The position numbers and the translations under genes were made by a program. This document shows, piece after piece, positions 23,850 to 33,159 of a stretch of 64,000 nt of DNA. The stretch's first letter is position 1; each line of letters begins with the position of its first letter. This DNA is from Thereva unica (Eukaryota; Arthropoda; Insecta; Diptera; Therevidae), in the NCBI GenBank assembly GCA_949987705.1, contig OX465281.1:28318942-28382941 (forward strand). Direction: 5' to 3'. The notes under the pieces are model-generated. The model saw only the letters and a program-made list of their open reading frames with translations, ran no database searches and was not told the origin of the DNA.

Positions 23850-25150
23850 AAATTTAATTTCTCACACAATTCCCAAGTAAAAACAAAAATCATTTCGATA
23901 ATAATCACCAAAATCTGTTGCATTATTCAGAAGGCTTTAATGGCACCACCCGCAAACGGACATCGTGATTCAATTGCAAATGACTTTGACAAGCTCATCA
24001 CTGGTTGTTAAACAAAAGCGTTCTGCCATCGCGCGCCCCCTCATTGTGGCGGCGGCAGATTAACAACAAAAACATGTCACCAGGGCTGGTCAGTGCACGT
24101 TTCTGGCATGTCTAATGACCACGAGCTGACCGCGGCGCAGACGCGCTATATTTTTCTCCACTTTTACTTTCCGATCTCCTCATGTCATGTCATTTCCCAT
24201 CTTCCACCATTTGACGTGCCGTCGACATTTCACTTGAGCCGCCCTCCCGCGAACGCAGGAAATCTTAATTAATGACAACAACACAACTTCCCCGTCGTCG
24301 TCGTCGCGTCGCTGCACACTGACCGCAGGAATGGAAACAATTTGGTAGAAATAAAGTTGCTTGGTGTAAAAGGGTGCAAGGGCAGCAGTTTTGTTTTTAT
24401 TTAATGTAATTTAACAGTAATTTTCACCTTGTTTCGTCGTTCGTTCGCTCAGGCACACACGGACATCAATCAGTCAAGAACTTTCGTGTTATGAAACCGA
24501 ATCACTTCATCACTCTTGCGCCGCAACAAGCTCCCGCACAATCTTATCAACTCGACGAACCTCACAAGACTGACTACGACGTCCCCGGAGCCGGAGTGAA
24601 GCCATCCAAGAGAGTCAGACGCCATGTCTTATAAGCTCTTGTCTTGTCTTTTTTTGATCTTCTTCGCGCTCTCATCTTCTCTCTTGTGCGGCGTGCGGTT
24701 TGTTTTTGTTTGGGTTTTTGTTGTCGAAGAGAGTTTTTGTGTCTTGCAAAACAACGCCGAGAAAGAGCGGTTTATTGTTTTGAACTCATTCTAGATGTCA
24801 CTTGAGGGCAAAGAGAGGAAGTTCTGTTGCATCAATTCTGATTTAATTCTCGGTGATTTTGTTTGTAAATTACCCAAGCTCACAATCATTTTTTAGTGAA
24901 GACAGTTTTTAGCCAAACCAAAGTAGTTTTGGCGATATTTGTTTAGTGTTTCGCAGCTTGATAAGAAATTCGCGAGGTTTAAGCAACAAACGTGATTGAA
25001 GTGTTTAGTATCATTTGACATATGACATTACAAACCTGTTTAAAAGAATTTGCGTGTCTACGCCTTGTGTATGTAACTTCTTTTGAGCTTTGTAAGTAAA
25101 ATAAAAATGTGCTTTACCGTTTACAATATTTGGTGTTAATAATAGTAATT
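23850..25150. other. No recognisable gene, probably host intergenic DNA
   Basis: Mixed-composition, low-repeat sequence with many short A/T words and GC patches (24000-24330). No exon or RNA gene is supported apart from the tRNA-like sequence just upstream. Confidence 0.35.
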
Positions 25151-25259
25151 GCATTTTTGTTAATTTTGAAAGTTGTGTAGAGTAAGTGCTGAAAGACGTG
25201 TTGTAATGCGTAGAAAAGTTAGGAGATTGTTCAATAGTGAAAAATATTCTGTGCAATGG

Positions 25260-25452
25260 AAAGAATACAGATTCATCATTACAGCCTACAAAAAAGACGT
25301 TGAAACGCTTGAAAAGGATTGCCTGGAAGAAGCATTGTGAGAGCCTGCAGAATTTACCAGAGGCAACTAGACATCAAAAGCTTCTCTCCAAGAACTACTT
25401 CGATGGTGTGGGCGTTTCTAAAATGGAGGATGGGTTATATATCACTTTCTAA
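25260..25452 (+). pseudogene. Non-LTR retrotransposon ORF2 linker fragment
   Basis: The plus frame contains KKTLKRLKRIAWKKHCESL followed by LPEATRHQKLLSKNYFDGVG. This resembles the basic linker between endonuclease and RT in R1/jockey-type ORF2 (pattern 'AKR..W..FC.S......ASRL.KLLSK'). It breaks off at both sides. It precedes the next LINE by 200 bp and is probably a separate insertion. Confidence 0.5.
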
Positions 25453-25656
25453 AGTGATGTTCAGCGAGTAGACGTGTTTTTATTTGACCCGTATCATTTT
25501 TATTATTACCGCAGTTTTATATTTAATTAATTTTAATTAAAAACACAACAAAATTACTTTTCGTTGCTAGCCTAATAATTTTTCACAGTGAATATTGTCC
25601 GTGCCTAATAAACAATAAAAATAAAAAAATAAAAACATTTCCGATTCTCACTCAAA

Positions 25657-26556
25657 ATGTCGAAAACACATCAGTCACGGCCCGCCACTAGGAAATTTGC
25701 TGAGAATAACATCTCTAATCCCGCTAAGGTCAATACACCCGAGTCAGCCAGCAGGCGCATCGATAGCGGCAGCAGCAGCAGCAGCAAAGCAGCCAGGTCA
25801 ACTTCAATAGCAGCGCCTGACAACAGCCTTGAACTGTTGGAGAAGCGACTTATGGTAAGTTTTAGCCGCATGCTGGCAGAACAATTTGCTGTCTTCGAGG
25901 AACGGATTCAACTGCAGCTGTCATCCCAAATCGAGGAGCTTCGTAGCTCTCTCATTACTGAATTGGGCAAATTAAAAGAGGAGGTTGAAACCCTCCAGCA
26001 TGATCACCTTGTAGTGTCCAATGAGCTCGAGGATCTACGGCGCCAAACTAGGTTACATGATGTGGTTGTTCGGGGTATTCCTGTAGGTGATAATGATGAT
26101 CCGATTCACATTTTAAACTCTATTGCCTCTACCATCGGCCATAAGCTATCACCATATGTAAATGTGTTCCGGCCACGATTGCGAAGTCGCCTTGAGTCGC
26201 CGATGGTAAACGCCAGGAAGATTAGCCCGCTAATAATTGTAAAGTTTCCTTCTGCTAACGAACAGCAAGAATTTCTGAAGAAAACTCGCCAGCACGGTAC
26301 TCTAATGCTGAATAAACTGAACCTGGGCTATTCAACTAACAGCCTGGTCTACGTTAACGAAAGCTTAACGTCGAAAAACAGTGACATACTGCGGACGGCG
26401 CGGAAGCTCCTTAAGAGGAATCTTGTGTCATCTGTGTTTACTCGTCGTGGCTTAGTATTTGTGCAGTTGGAAAAAAATAAGCGTGCCCAAATATTTACTT
26501 CGGCACTCGACCTGGATGAGGCAGTCAACTCTGTGTCAACTCCTGGATCACAGTGA
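25657..26556 (+). CDS. LINE ORF1 protein (RNA-binding gag-like), CR1/Kiri-type element
   Basis: Uninterrupted 299-aa frame. Residues 1-55 are Ser/Arg/Pro-rich and disordered (a serine run near 39-44). Residues about 58-115 form a likely coiled coil (leucine heptads from LELLEKRL to LEDLRRQ). DVVVRGIPV (about 120-128) starts an RRM-like domain, and the C-terminal part (YVNESLTSKNSDILRTARK, then VFVQ) is the basic domain seen downstream of the RRM in ORF1 proteins of CR1, L2 and L1-like LINEs. In the family such proteins trimerise and coat the element RNA. The ATG is preceded by an A/T-rich leader. The next frame is the element's RT (26703-28262). The intact frame suggests a fairly recent insertion. 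Confidence 0.8.
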   Translation: MSKTHQSRPATRKFAENNISNPAKVNTPESASRRIDSGSSSSSKAARSTSIAAPDNSLELLEKRLMVSFSRMLAEQFAVFEERIQLQLSSQIEELRSSLITELGKLKEEVETLQHDHLVVSNELEDLRRQTRLHDVVVRGIPVGDNDDPIHILNSIASTIGHKLSPYVNVFRPRLRSRLESPMVNARKISPLIIVKFPSANEQQEFLKKTRQHGTLMLNKLNLGYSTNSLVYVNESLTSKNSDILRTARKLLKRNLVSSVFTRRGLVFVQLEKNKRAQIFTSALDLDEAVNSVSTPGSQ

Positions 26557-26610
26557 AGAAGTTTAGGAGCAGCTCTTTGCCACTGGGGTCAATATCTACG
26601 ATCTACGCAT

Positions 26611-26665
26611 GATAGTAACTATTATTTTTAAGTATATGTTGATAGTAACTATTATTTTTAAGTAT
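26611..26665. repeat. 30-bp tandem duplication at the ORF1-RT junction
   Basis: gatagtaactattattttta at 26611 is repeated at 26641, each followed by agtata. It sits exactly where the endonuclease domain of this LINE should begin and may be a scar of the deletion that removed it. Confidence 0.85.
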
Positions 26666-26702
26666 AACTTAATTTTAAGGTCTTATAGATTTCCTCCTCA
26701 CT

Positions 26703-28262
26703 GTGTTGTTTCTCTCTATCTTCTTCTTCCGCTTCCTCTTACGGCAAGTCGAAGTTCTTAAAATATTGTTGTCTATCTCCTCCAACAGTGTTGGATTTGA
26801 TGGAATTTCTCCTCGATTTATCAAGCTTCTTTCCCCCCTAATTGTGGAAACTTTAACCCACATTTTTAATTACTGCCTAACAACTTCCCAAGTTCCCTTG
26901 CTATGGAAAAAAGCCATAGTAATTCCATTACCTAAAAAATCCTCCCCCTCTGATATATCCGATTTTCGCCCTATCAGTATTCTACCCTTCCTAGCCAAAG
27001 TTTTTGAGAAAGTCATCTATATTCAAGTTCTTGGTTACCTTGATTCTAAAAATTTCCTCTCTAAATTCCAATCTGGCTTCCGTAAACTTCACAGTTGTGA
27101 AACAGCTGTACTAAAAGTAACTACTGATCTGCGCTCTATGCTTGACCGAGGTGACATTGCGATATTAGTTCTTCTTGATTTTTCTAAGGCGTTTGATTTT
27201 GTGGTTCACTCGCTTCTAATTTCCAAGCTTAGCCAGCTCTATAACTTTTCCTCTTCTGCAATTCGTCTTTTTTCTTCTCTTCTTTCTAATAGACTCCAAT
27301 GCGTGCGGCATAATTCCATTGTATCATCCTTCCTACCTGTATCCTTGGGTGTTCCACAAGGCTCAATCCTTGGTCCTCTCCTTTTTTCTTTGTACGTTAA
27401 CGATCTCCCTGCTATTATCCATGGATGCTCCTTTCATTTATATGCTGATGATCTACAGCTATATACTTCATGCACTCCTAGTCGGATTGAATCCTGTATT
27501 TCTCATCTCAATAATGTCTTATGCCTGATAAATGAATGGAGCTCTTCCAATTTCCTTAAACTTAATCCTAACAAATCCCAAGTACTCATTCTTAGTCGTC
27601 GCTCTCTTTCTCTGGACAATATTCCAATTATCTTACTTAATAATGTTTCTCTTCCCGTTGTTGACTGTGTTAATAATCTTGGCATTGCCATTAATTCCAA
27701 ACTATCCTGCTGCGATCATATCTCACTCATGATTTCCAAAATTTATGGCGCGTTACGGAGACTTAGGCTTTATGGTAGTCTTTTATCATCGTCTATTCGG
27801 CTCAAGCTAGTTAAAGCTCTTATTGTTCCACACTTCCTCTATGGCTCCCTTGTATATATATCCCTTGATGCATCTTGTCGTCAACGTCTATCAGTCGCAT
27901 TCAATGATTGTTTAAGGTTCATTTTTCACTTGCGCAGATCAGATCATGTGTCTGGTGTACGAAACTCCCTACTTGGTTGCGACCACTTCTGTTTTGTTGA
28001 TGTCGCTGCATTGGTCCTAGTGCATAAAGTTCTCCACACGAAAAGTCCTTCTTATCTCTCAGAATTCCTCCTTCCTCTGCAATCCATGCGTTCGATTAAA
28101 TTTCGTATTCCTACACATTATTCCCTAATGGGTAGCCGTTCCTTCTTTGTGCATTCGATTAGACTTTGGAATAACCTTCCTAGCAATATTCAAAGAATAG
28201 GCGCAGCCAAGACTTTCAGAAAGCAAGCATCTCTTTTTCTATCTCCCTCTACTTCTCTTTAG
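26703..28262 (+). CDS. LINE reverse transcriptase, CR1/Kiri-like, lacking endonuclease
   Basis: Open 519-aa frame. The RT opens at residue about 26 (SSNSVGFDGIS). DFRPISILPFLAKVFEKV is at 87-104, the first catalytic Asp is in LLDFSKAFD (158-165), GVPQGSILGPLLF at 216-228 and catalytic YADD at 247-250. The connection and post-RT region (PHFLYGSLVY, then LWNNLPSNI near the end) is complete to the stop at 28262. The N-terminal 20 residues are a T/C-rich read-through and not protein-like, and the endonuclease domain expected upstream is absent, so the true start is uncertain. The 3' UTR ends in (AAAT)n at 28424-28451, typical of these LINEs. It cannot make its own nick, but the RT itself looks undamaged. 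Confidence 0.8.
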   Translation: MLFLSIFFFRFLLRQVEVLKILLSISSNSVGFDGISPRFIKLLSPLIVETLTHIFNYCLTTSQVPLLWKKAIVIPLPKKSSPSDISDFRPISILPFLAKVFEKVIYIQVLGYLDSKNFLSKFQSGFRKLHSCETAVLKVTTDLRSMLDRGDIAILVLLDFSKAFDFVVHSLLISKLSQLYNFSSSAIRLFSSLLSNRLQCVRHNSIVSSFLPVSLGVPQGSILGPLLFSLYVNDLPAIIHGCSFHLYADDLQLYTSCTPSRIESCISHLNNVLCLINEWSSSNFLKLNPNKSQVLILSRRSLSLDNIPIILLNNVSLPVVDCVNNLGIAINSKLSCCDHISLMISKIYGALRRLRLYGSLLSSSIRLKLVKALIVPHFLYGSLVYISLDASCRQRLSVAFNDCLRFIFHLRRSDHVSGVRNSLLGCDHFCFVDVAALVLVHKVLHTKSPSYLSEFLLPLQSMRSIKFRIPTHYSLMGSRSFFVHSIRLWNNLPSNIQRIGAAKTFRKQASLFLSPSTSL

Positions 28263-28452
28263 TACTTTCTTTCTTTTTCTATTTCCTGCTCTTTTCCTTT
28301 CTGTCTGTCTCTCTCATAGTTTTTTAAGTTTAGGTTAGTCTATCTATTATGTAGTTATTCTTTTTCTTTTTATTTTTAATGTACTCTAAAAGATGTAAAT
28401 CTTGTGTACTTCCTGGTTTATATAATAAATAAATAAATAAATAAATAAATAT
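28263..28452 (+). other. LINE 3' UTR and (AAAT)n tail
   Basis: T/C-rich 3' UTR after the RT stop, ending in seven or so AAAT repeats (28424-28451) that mark the 3' terminus of the element beginning before 25657. I could not identify a flanking target duplication. Confidence 0.7.
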
Positions 28453-28998
28453 ACCTCTAACTAGGAAGACACGCTGAGCTGCCTATTCCCCGAGCGCTTT
28501 TCAGGATCAATTCTTCCGGTCGCTCATCCCCTAGATGCTGGATACAGCCATAAGACCATTCCAGGCCCATATTCCCGGGTTGTTGAACGTAGCAGACAGT
28601 CCTCCTCCCAACCTTTCGTTCCTCTCCCTGGTATAATCAAGGTATAATGCGAATCGTGCCGATGATCAACTTGGACCCAAAAAAATAGCTGTCATGAATG
28701 GTGTGCTCCGGATACCTGGAAATCTCCGGTTCTAATCACCCGGGGACTGCGGATCTCTGCTAGGGTAGACTATGTTTCTCCGCTACTCGTAGATGTAATA
28801 ATGAATAAATTACAAAAACGAAAAACTAAAAGGGATCCGGTTCTACTAAGCAAAGCCGGAAGGTTCCCCTTACGCCACCCCCGAGCCAACTTAAACAAGG
28901 AGAAGCCAGAAGCTCCCACCTTCCACCCCAAGCAACCGCTTGTGACCCTTTTCCTGCTCGCGGCAATGTAGCTGCCCAGTATATACCTGCGGATATGG
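28453..28998. other. No recognisable gene
   Basis: GC-richer than the LINE upstream. Likely remnant of another retroelement, given the relics that follow, but no motif is identifiable. Confidence 0.35.
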
Positions 28999-29472
28999 AT
29001 GCTTCGGGGGATCAAGAAGCAAATGGTCTGCAGAAGGGCCAAAGTCCTAAAAAGATCAGACCCGGCAAAGGCAGGTCACCGAGAATGCCGCCTGGTTAGC
29101 AGAATCCTTTGCCGTTTGCCTACCAGCTCGATCGGGGAAGAGCAAGTGTTGAAGGAGGATTTCAACAAAATCCAGGATGACATTGTTTGGGCTAAGCAGC
29201 TCATTCAAAACTTCACCCTAGAGCTGTCCAGGGGTAAACAAGCTTTTAACGATAGCGATATGTGGAGGAACCAAGTCCAGTTCCAAAAAAGTCAAAGACA
29301 CAAGGAATTAAAGCGAAATACTTCTGCGAAGGATCGCAAAATAATCGGCGTCCTAGACGAGAACAGGAAGATCCCCAAACATCAATGGCGGTTTGTGAAA
29401 GTCGCGAGGGATAACCCAGGACCTCCCTTTCAGGCCTTGATGCCGGATGGTATCAAGGCAGTAATAAGCTGA
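28999..29472 (+). pseudogene. Unassigned 157-aa frame, possibly retroelement ORF1 relic
   Basis: The frame is rich in Lys, Gln and Arg, with a predicted helical stretch (EEQVLKEDFNKIQDDIVWAK) and HQWRFVKVARD near the end. It lacks zinc knuckles or any catalytic motif. The position among LINE debris suggests a gag/ORF1 remnant, but I do not recognise it. Confidence 0.3.
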
Positions 29473-29520
29473 CAGTCTGCGACAACACTAGATCTGCATA
29501 GCTGAATTAGGTTTTTGTAG

Positions 29521-29830
29521 CTAGCGTCGGAGAGGTTTGCCCGACTCAAAGCAGTGACATTCCGTTACATCCGAGAGCCGGAACATTGATACCAGTAGCT
29601 CCATCTGAGCCAGAAGAAATCTTCCTGATTCGGTCCTGGCCTCTCGCAACTGTTCTCTCCATCGGTCCCGATTCTGAGCCGATGTCATCCAGTTTGGCAT
29701 CCCTAAGCTCTGAGCATCCTGGTCTACGCCATCCTTCCAGTGGAGGTTAAATCTCCTTCGTTGTCGCACCCCATAGTTCTTACCGCAGAGAACTTTCCGA
29801 GCAGGATCATCTCCACTCATACGAGCTAGA
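29521..29830 (-). pseudogene. RTE-type LINE C-terminal relic (third family)
   Basis: The minus strand reads RRRFNLHWKDGVDQDAQSLG, then NWMTSAQNRDRWREQLREA. This is the usual ORF2 C-terminus of RTE-like LINEs ('GRPRLRW.D.V..D...LG..NWR..AQDR..WR.LLREA'). It differs from families 1 and 2 elsewhere in this window. No RT is seen upstream on the same strand, so this is a 5'-truncated insertion. Confidence 0.65.
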
Positions 29831-30103
29831 TGAGCTTGACCGAAGCTTCAAGAGCTTTATTTTCTTCACAAGATCTATGTCGTGAAAGCATTCGTAGATC
29901 TAGTCGTAACGGTTTAGCCGCTAGGGCGTTTTGAATTTTTTTGGTAGAGGTGTAGGAGCTGCTGGAGCTGGTTATTTGTAGGAGCTGCAACAAGTACACC
30001 AAGCGTCAAATCACCTGAATGGCATCCAAACGCTTTTCTAGACAAAAGAGAGCAAAATTGGAGGTTTAAAAAATTCTATAGGACGAAAAACGGGAACTCA
30101 GCA
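29831..30103. other. No recognisable gene
   Basis: Short spacer between the RTE relic and the 5S-like repeat. Nothing identifiable. Confidence 0.4.
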
Positions 30104-30190
30104 GACCGGTTTTCGTTCGATTGAGTAGGTCAAGCAGCATTGGACATGGCTAGTACTTAGTTGGGGGACTGCTTGGTAAAACGACACTTG
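30104..30190 (+). repeat. 5S rRNA-derived repeat, copy C (best preserved)
   Basis: Alignable to metazoan 5S rRNA from 'accggttttcgttcgat' (30105) through ggtcaagcagcattgg (box A region), gctagtacttagttggggga and ctgcttggtaaaacgacac (box C region). The internal Pol III control elements are therefore largely kept. The 5' 25-30 nt of 5S is missing and the 3' end departs from 5S. It shares diagnostic changes with copies at 8285 and 19602, which suggests a 5S-derived SINE rather than independent pseudogenes. Confidence 0.75.
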
Positions 30191-31472
30191 CTTACTTACT
30201 TGATACAACAAAGGAAGAACCATGGACTAAATAGATCTGAAAAAGTGTTACCAGAACTATGGCAATTGGTTGGGGTTGGTCTGTGTGCTGTCATAGCTGC
30301 CGAAAGACGAGGGAGAAAGAAACACACTTACTTCGTATGTAAAATTTAACTCTAACCAAAACTACGGCCTGGAAGACTTAAAAGAGATCTCCAGACTAAC
30401 AGTGAGGACACTTATAGCCTTTAAATATGGCTTTAAACATCCACTATAGTTGGTTAAAGAACCATCAAACCTTAGGTACCCGAATATGGCAGTAAATACG
30501 ATCACATTGGAGACAGCTCAATACCTAATCTAGGGGGTACAGCATTATTTCGAGGGATTGTAGGCTTGATTGTGGTGTGCCCGAACATATCCCGAACATG
30601 CCACAATCAGGGAGCCTTTGATCCAAGACCCACCTTTAGTGGCCCTCAGACCACTTGCTCGTGGTGCCCCAGCACTGCTCCTTGGATAAAGCAATCCCAT
30701 TGTGCACGCAATCGTTCTGAAGGGATGAATGGCACTGCGTACAGGTACTACCAAAGAAGGAGTCTGGATATCAGGTTTAACCTAGTTTTCCCATGGTAAT
30801 GCGAACTGTTCCTTGGTGTCCTTTCTTGCGGAGCTCATGGGATCTTTCTTCCCAAAGAGATCGTACAAGGAAGCAAAATCCTATCGACCCATGAGTTTTT
30901 CCTGGAAATGATGGGGAAGAAATTCGTTCGGAAAGAATATCAAATGCGATTAGTGATATTACGGCTTGGGTATAGAAAATGAAGGGAACGACGTGAATAG
31001 CCAAATTTAAAAACTGTTCTGGAAGGCTACGTGTTTCGTAACATACAAGTCAATTCCCTTACGAGAGAAGCAATTTCGCACAAAAGTGTATCCAGACACC
31101 TGATATTGATCCACCTCAGCAATTGACGAACTTTGTGTGTCGTCTAGTGCAAAAATTAAAAGTGAATTCTGTTAACCGGCCAACATGGACTATGTCGAAG
31201 GTAAAGTAGAGCTGATCTTACTTGGAGTTCGTTGATTTTTCCCGTGCGAATTTTTTTAGTGCTTTCCACCTCTCTCGTCTACACAGCTCAAATCAAAATC
31301 AAAGCCTACCCCTGAATAAAATATTTTGACATAGGTTCTAAAGCAGTCAAACGCTTGTCAGAGAAAATTTCAAAATTAGTAGTACAAATTCGTTTTTCCA
31401 TCCAAAGAAATAATTGTGTTCAAAATTCAACTTCAAATTTTATTGTATTGTTTCATGCTAATTAATTCCGAA
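30191..31472. other. No recognisable gene; upstream region of the first paralogue
   Basis: Short, overlapping frames only (30545-30754 minus, 30566-30799 plus, 30777-31004 minus). Bases 31260-31472 directly precede the first four-TM gene and should hold its promoter and leader, but I see no convincing TATA box or initiator. Confidence 0.4.
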
Positions 31473-32075
31473 ATGGACGAACATAAGACCCCAGAGGACA
31501 AGCGGATCCGCTCCGAATGCGTGACGCTAGCATTATTTTTTCTCGTCTTCCAGGATGTGCCATTGTTCTTGATGCACCATATTATGTTCAAGGGTAGTTT
31601 AAGCCATTACACACACATATGCATAATACCTTTTCGTCCTGCAGGTGTTGACTGCGCAAATTACTTCAAAATAGGTTTGGTTTTCTGGTCGGCCTTGTTG
31701 GTTACGTGCATTTTTCTAGTTATTGGAATCCAGTTGCAGGAGGGACATATGCTGATCCCGTGGATGTACATTGAGCCGGCATCTTGGATAATGAAGTGGA
31801 TACCAATGTACTACTATTATATAACTCTGACGGAGGCGTCACTAGCGACCGGCGATGAAGGTGTTCTTGCTCTAGTCGTGCTAACTGGATTTAGTGTGTG
31901 GGGGCTACTGTGGGTTAATATCGGTAAGACTTTTGGATATGGTCTAGTTCCTTTTTTAATGGTCCTTATTGCAGCTATTTGCATACATTTCCATGCCTTA
32001 GTGCGGCTTTTGTATAATAAGTTCACAGCGCGTAAAATTGCTAGAAGAAAAAATTGTCACATTTTGTTAACGTAA
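31473..32075 (+). CDS. Four-TM protein, DUF4728-like paralogue 1 (3 exons)
   Basis: Exons 31473-31593, 31645-31923 and 31975-32075; both introns are phase 1, 51 bp long, GT..AG (gtagtt..ctgcag and gtaaga..ttgcag). The product is 166 aa. Four hydrophobic segments lie at about 16-37, 48-69, 76-100 and 112-140. Segment 3 carries IPWMYIEPASW (78-88), the family PW-x3-EP-x2-W motif. The C-terminus is basic (KFTARKIARRK), so probably cytosolic. Exon phases and motif match 43354-43965, 53111-53741 and 59166-59812. The start at 31473 (MDEHKT) fits the paralogues; the upstream in-frame ATG at 31416 would add 19 hydrophobic residues not seen in them. Because both introns are multiples of three without stops, unspliced RNA stays open. 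Resembles small insect membrane proteins of the DUF4728 type; function unknown. Confidence 0.85.
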   Translation: MDEHKTPEDKRIRSECVTLALFFLVFQDVPLFLMHHIMFKGSLSHYTHICIIPFRPAGVDCANYFKIGLVFWSALLVTCIFLVIGIQLQEGHMLIPWMYIEPASWIMKWIPMYYYYITLTEASLATGDEGVLALVVLTGFSVWGLLWVNIGKTFGYGLVPFLMVLIAAICIHFHALVRLLYNKFTARKIARRKNCHILLT

Positions 32076-32469
32076 ATTCTCGAGAGGAACTTAGAGGGGA
32101 GTTTCGGTTTTTTTTTCAGTTTTGATGCTATAAAGTTATATTTTGTTAAGATATAAATAATTAAGAATCTGGTCCGAAAGTTACTTTCATATTTGTTTAT
32201 TTATTAAATAACAATTTTCTTTTATAACAAAGGTAGGTAGGCAGGTAGGAGCGGCAGTTCCGTCCAGGTTATAGGCTGGAATACAATTGGCGCTAAGGTG
32301 CGCTACAAGCCGCAGTCGTGAAAGATGTAGTAAGCTAGGGATTTGGATCTATCCCGTCAAAATTAGGTACTGGTCAAATCTCCTATTGTGAGTTTCGAAA
32401 CATCTCTCAAAACATTTAGTAAGAGGCTTCCAAATACACAATATCAGAGCTAAACATCAGCAGAAATAA
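32076..32469. other. 3' flank of paralogue 1, no gene
   Basis: AT-rich directly after the stop. A short tetranucleotide-like 'ggtaggtaggcaggtagg' lies at about 32232-32250. No further feature. Confidence 0.4.
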
Positions 32470-32962
32470 TACTAGGTCTGTTCCTCGCCGCAGCTGCGGC
32501 AGTGGGTGTTATGGAGAGTTCTCAATCTGGCTGCATGTTGCCCAATTGGGTAGTGTACCGTTTTTCTTGACACGATTCTAGCAATTATCCTTCCGTTGCA
32601 TCACCAGAGGTCTTGCGATGTCTTTCTAGCCTTGTCAAACGATGATAGGCTCCTCTCCATCTGGAGCCAGCTACTGGGGGTATATCTGTAGCACGCACCA
32701 GACATTCTCCTCCATCAGTGTGCCTGCGAGAGTTGTCTCCAGCCTGGCCAATTCATCTGTACTTTCGTTGTCCTCGATGTTCCTGTGACCCGGTACCCAC
32801 TGGAGAGTAATCCTTTGTCTTCCGGTCAGGGAATAGAGCTCCTTCTGGCAGTTGTTTACCATTACGGTCTGATCCTAATGCCTTGATGGCCGCTTGATTA
32901 TCTGATATATCCCCTGGCTCCCGGCCATGAATTGCCCATAGGTCTTCTCCACCCAGCAACCC
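32470..32962 (-). pseudogene. Non-LTR retrotransposon RNase H and zinc-finger tail relic
   Basis: On the minus strand, ISDNQAAIKALGSD followed after a frameshift by LYSLTGRQRITLQWVPGHRN and DELAR is the C-terminal half of an RNase H domain ('SDSQAAI.AL', 'WVPGH..I.GNE.ADELAR'). Downstream, YTIGQHAARL and HNTHCRSCGEEQT match the Cys-rich tail that follows RNase H in I/LOA-type LINEs. RNase H would remove template RNA in an intact element. Several frameshifts; no RT nearby. Confidence 0.75.
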
Positions 32963-33159
32963 GCTTCACGCAACCAAAGGGCAGTGTAGGCCGCCTGCTG
33001 CCTGATGTATAAATCAGGTGGCAGCAGATCAAGAGCCTTTTACCAAATTACCGCGGAACAAGTAAGCAAGGACCTCTCCGCATACGCTTCTCATGTCAGA
33101 TCCCTGCATGTGTCGCAGCTCCAAAAAAGCCGCGACGAAAGGAATCACAAGTAGAGGAA

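Noticed and set aside
31416..31472. Upstream in-frame ATG giving a 219-aa unspliced product for paralogue 1.
   Set aside because: The paralogues show that two 51-bp introns lie inside this frame and that the N-terminus starts at or near 31473.
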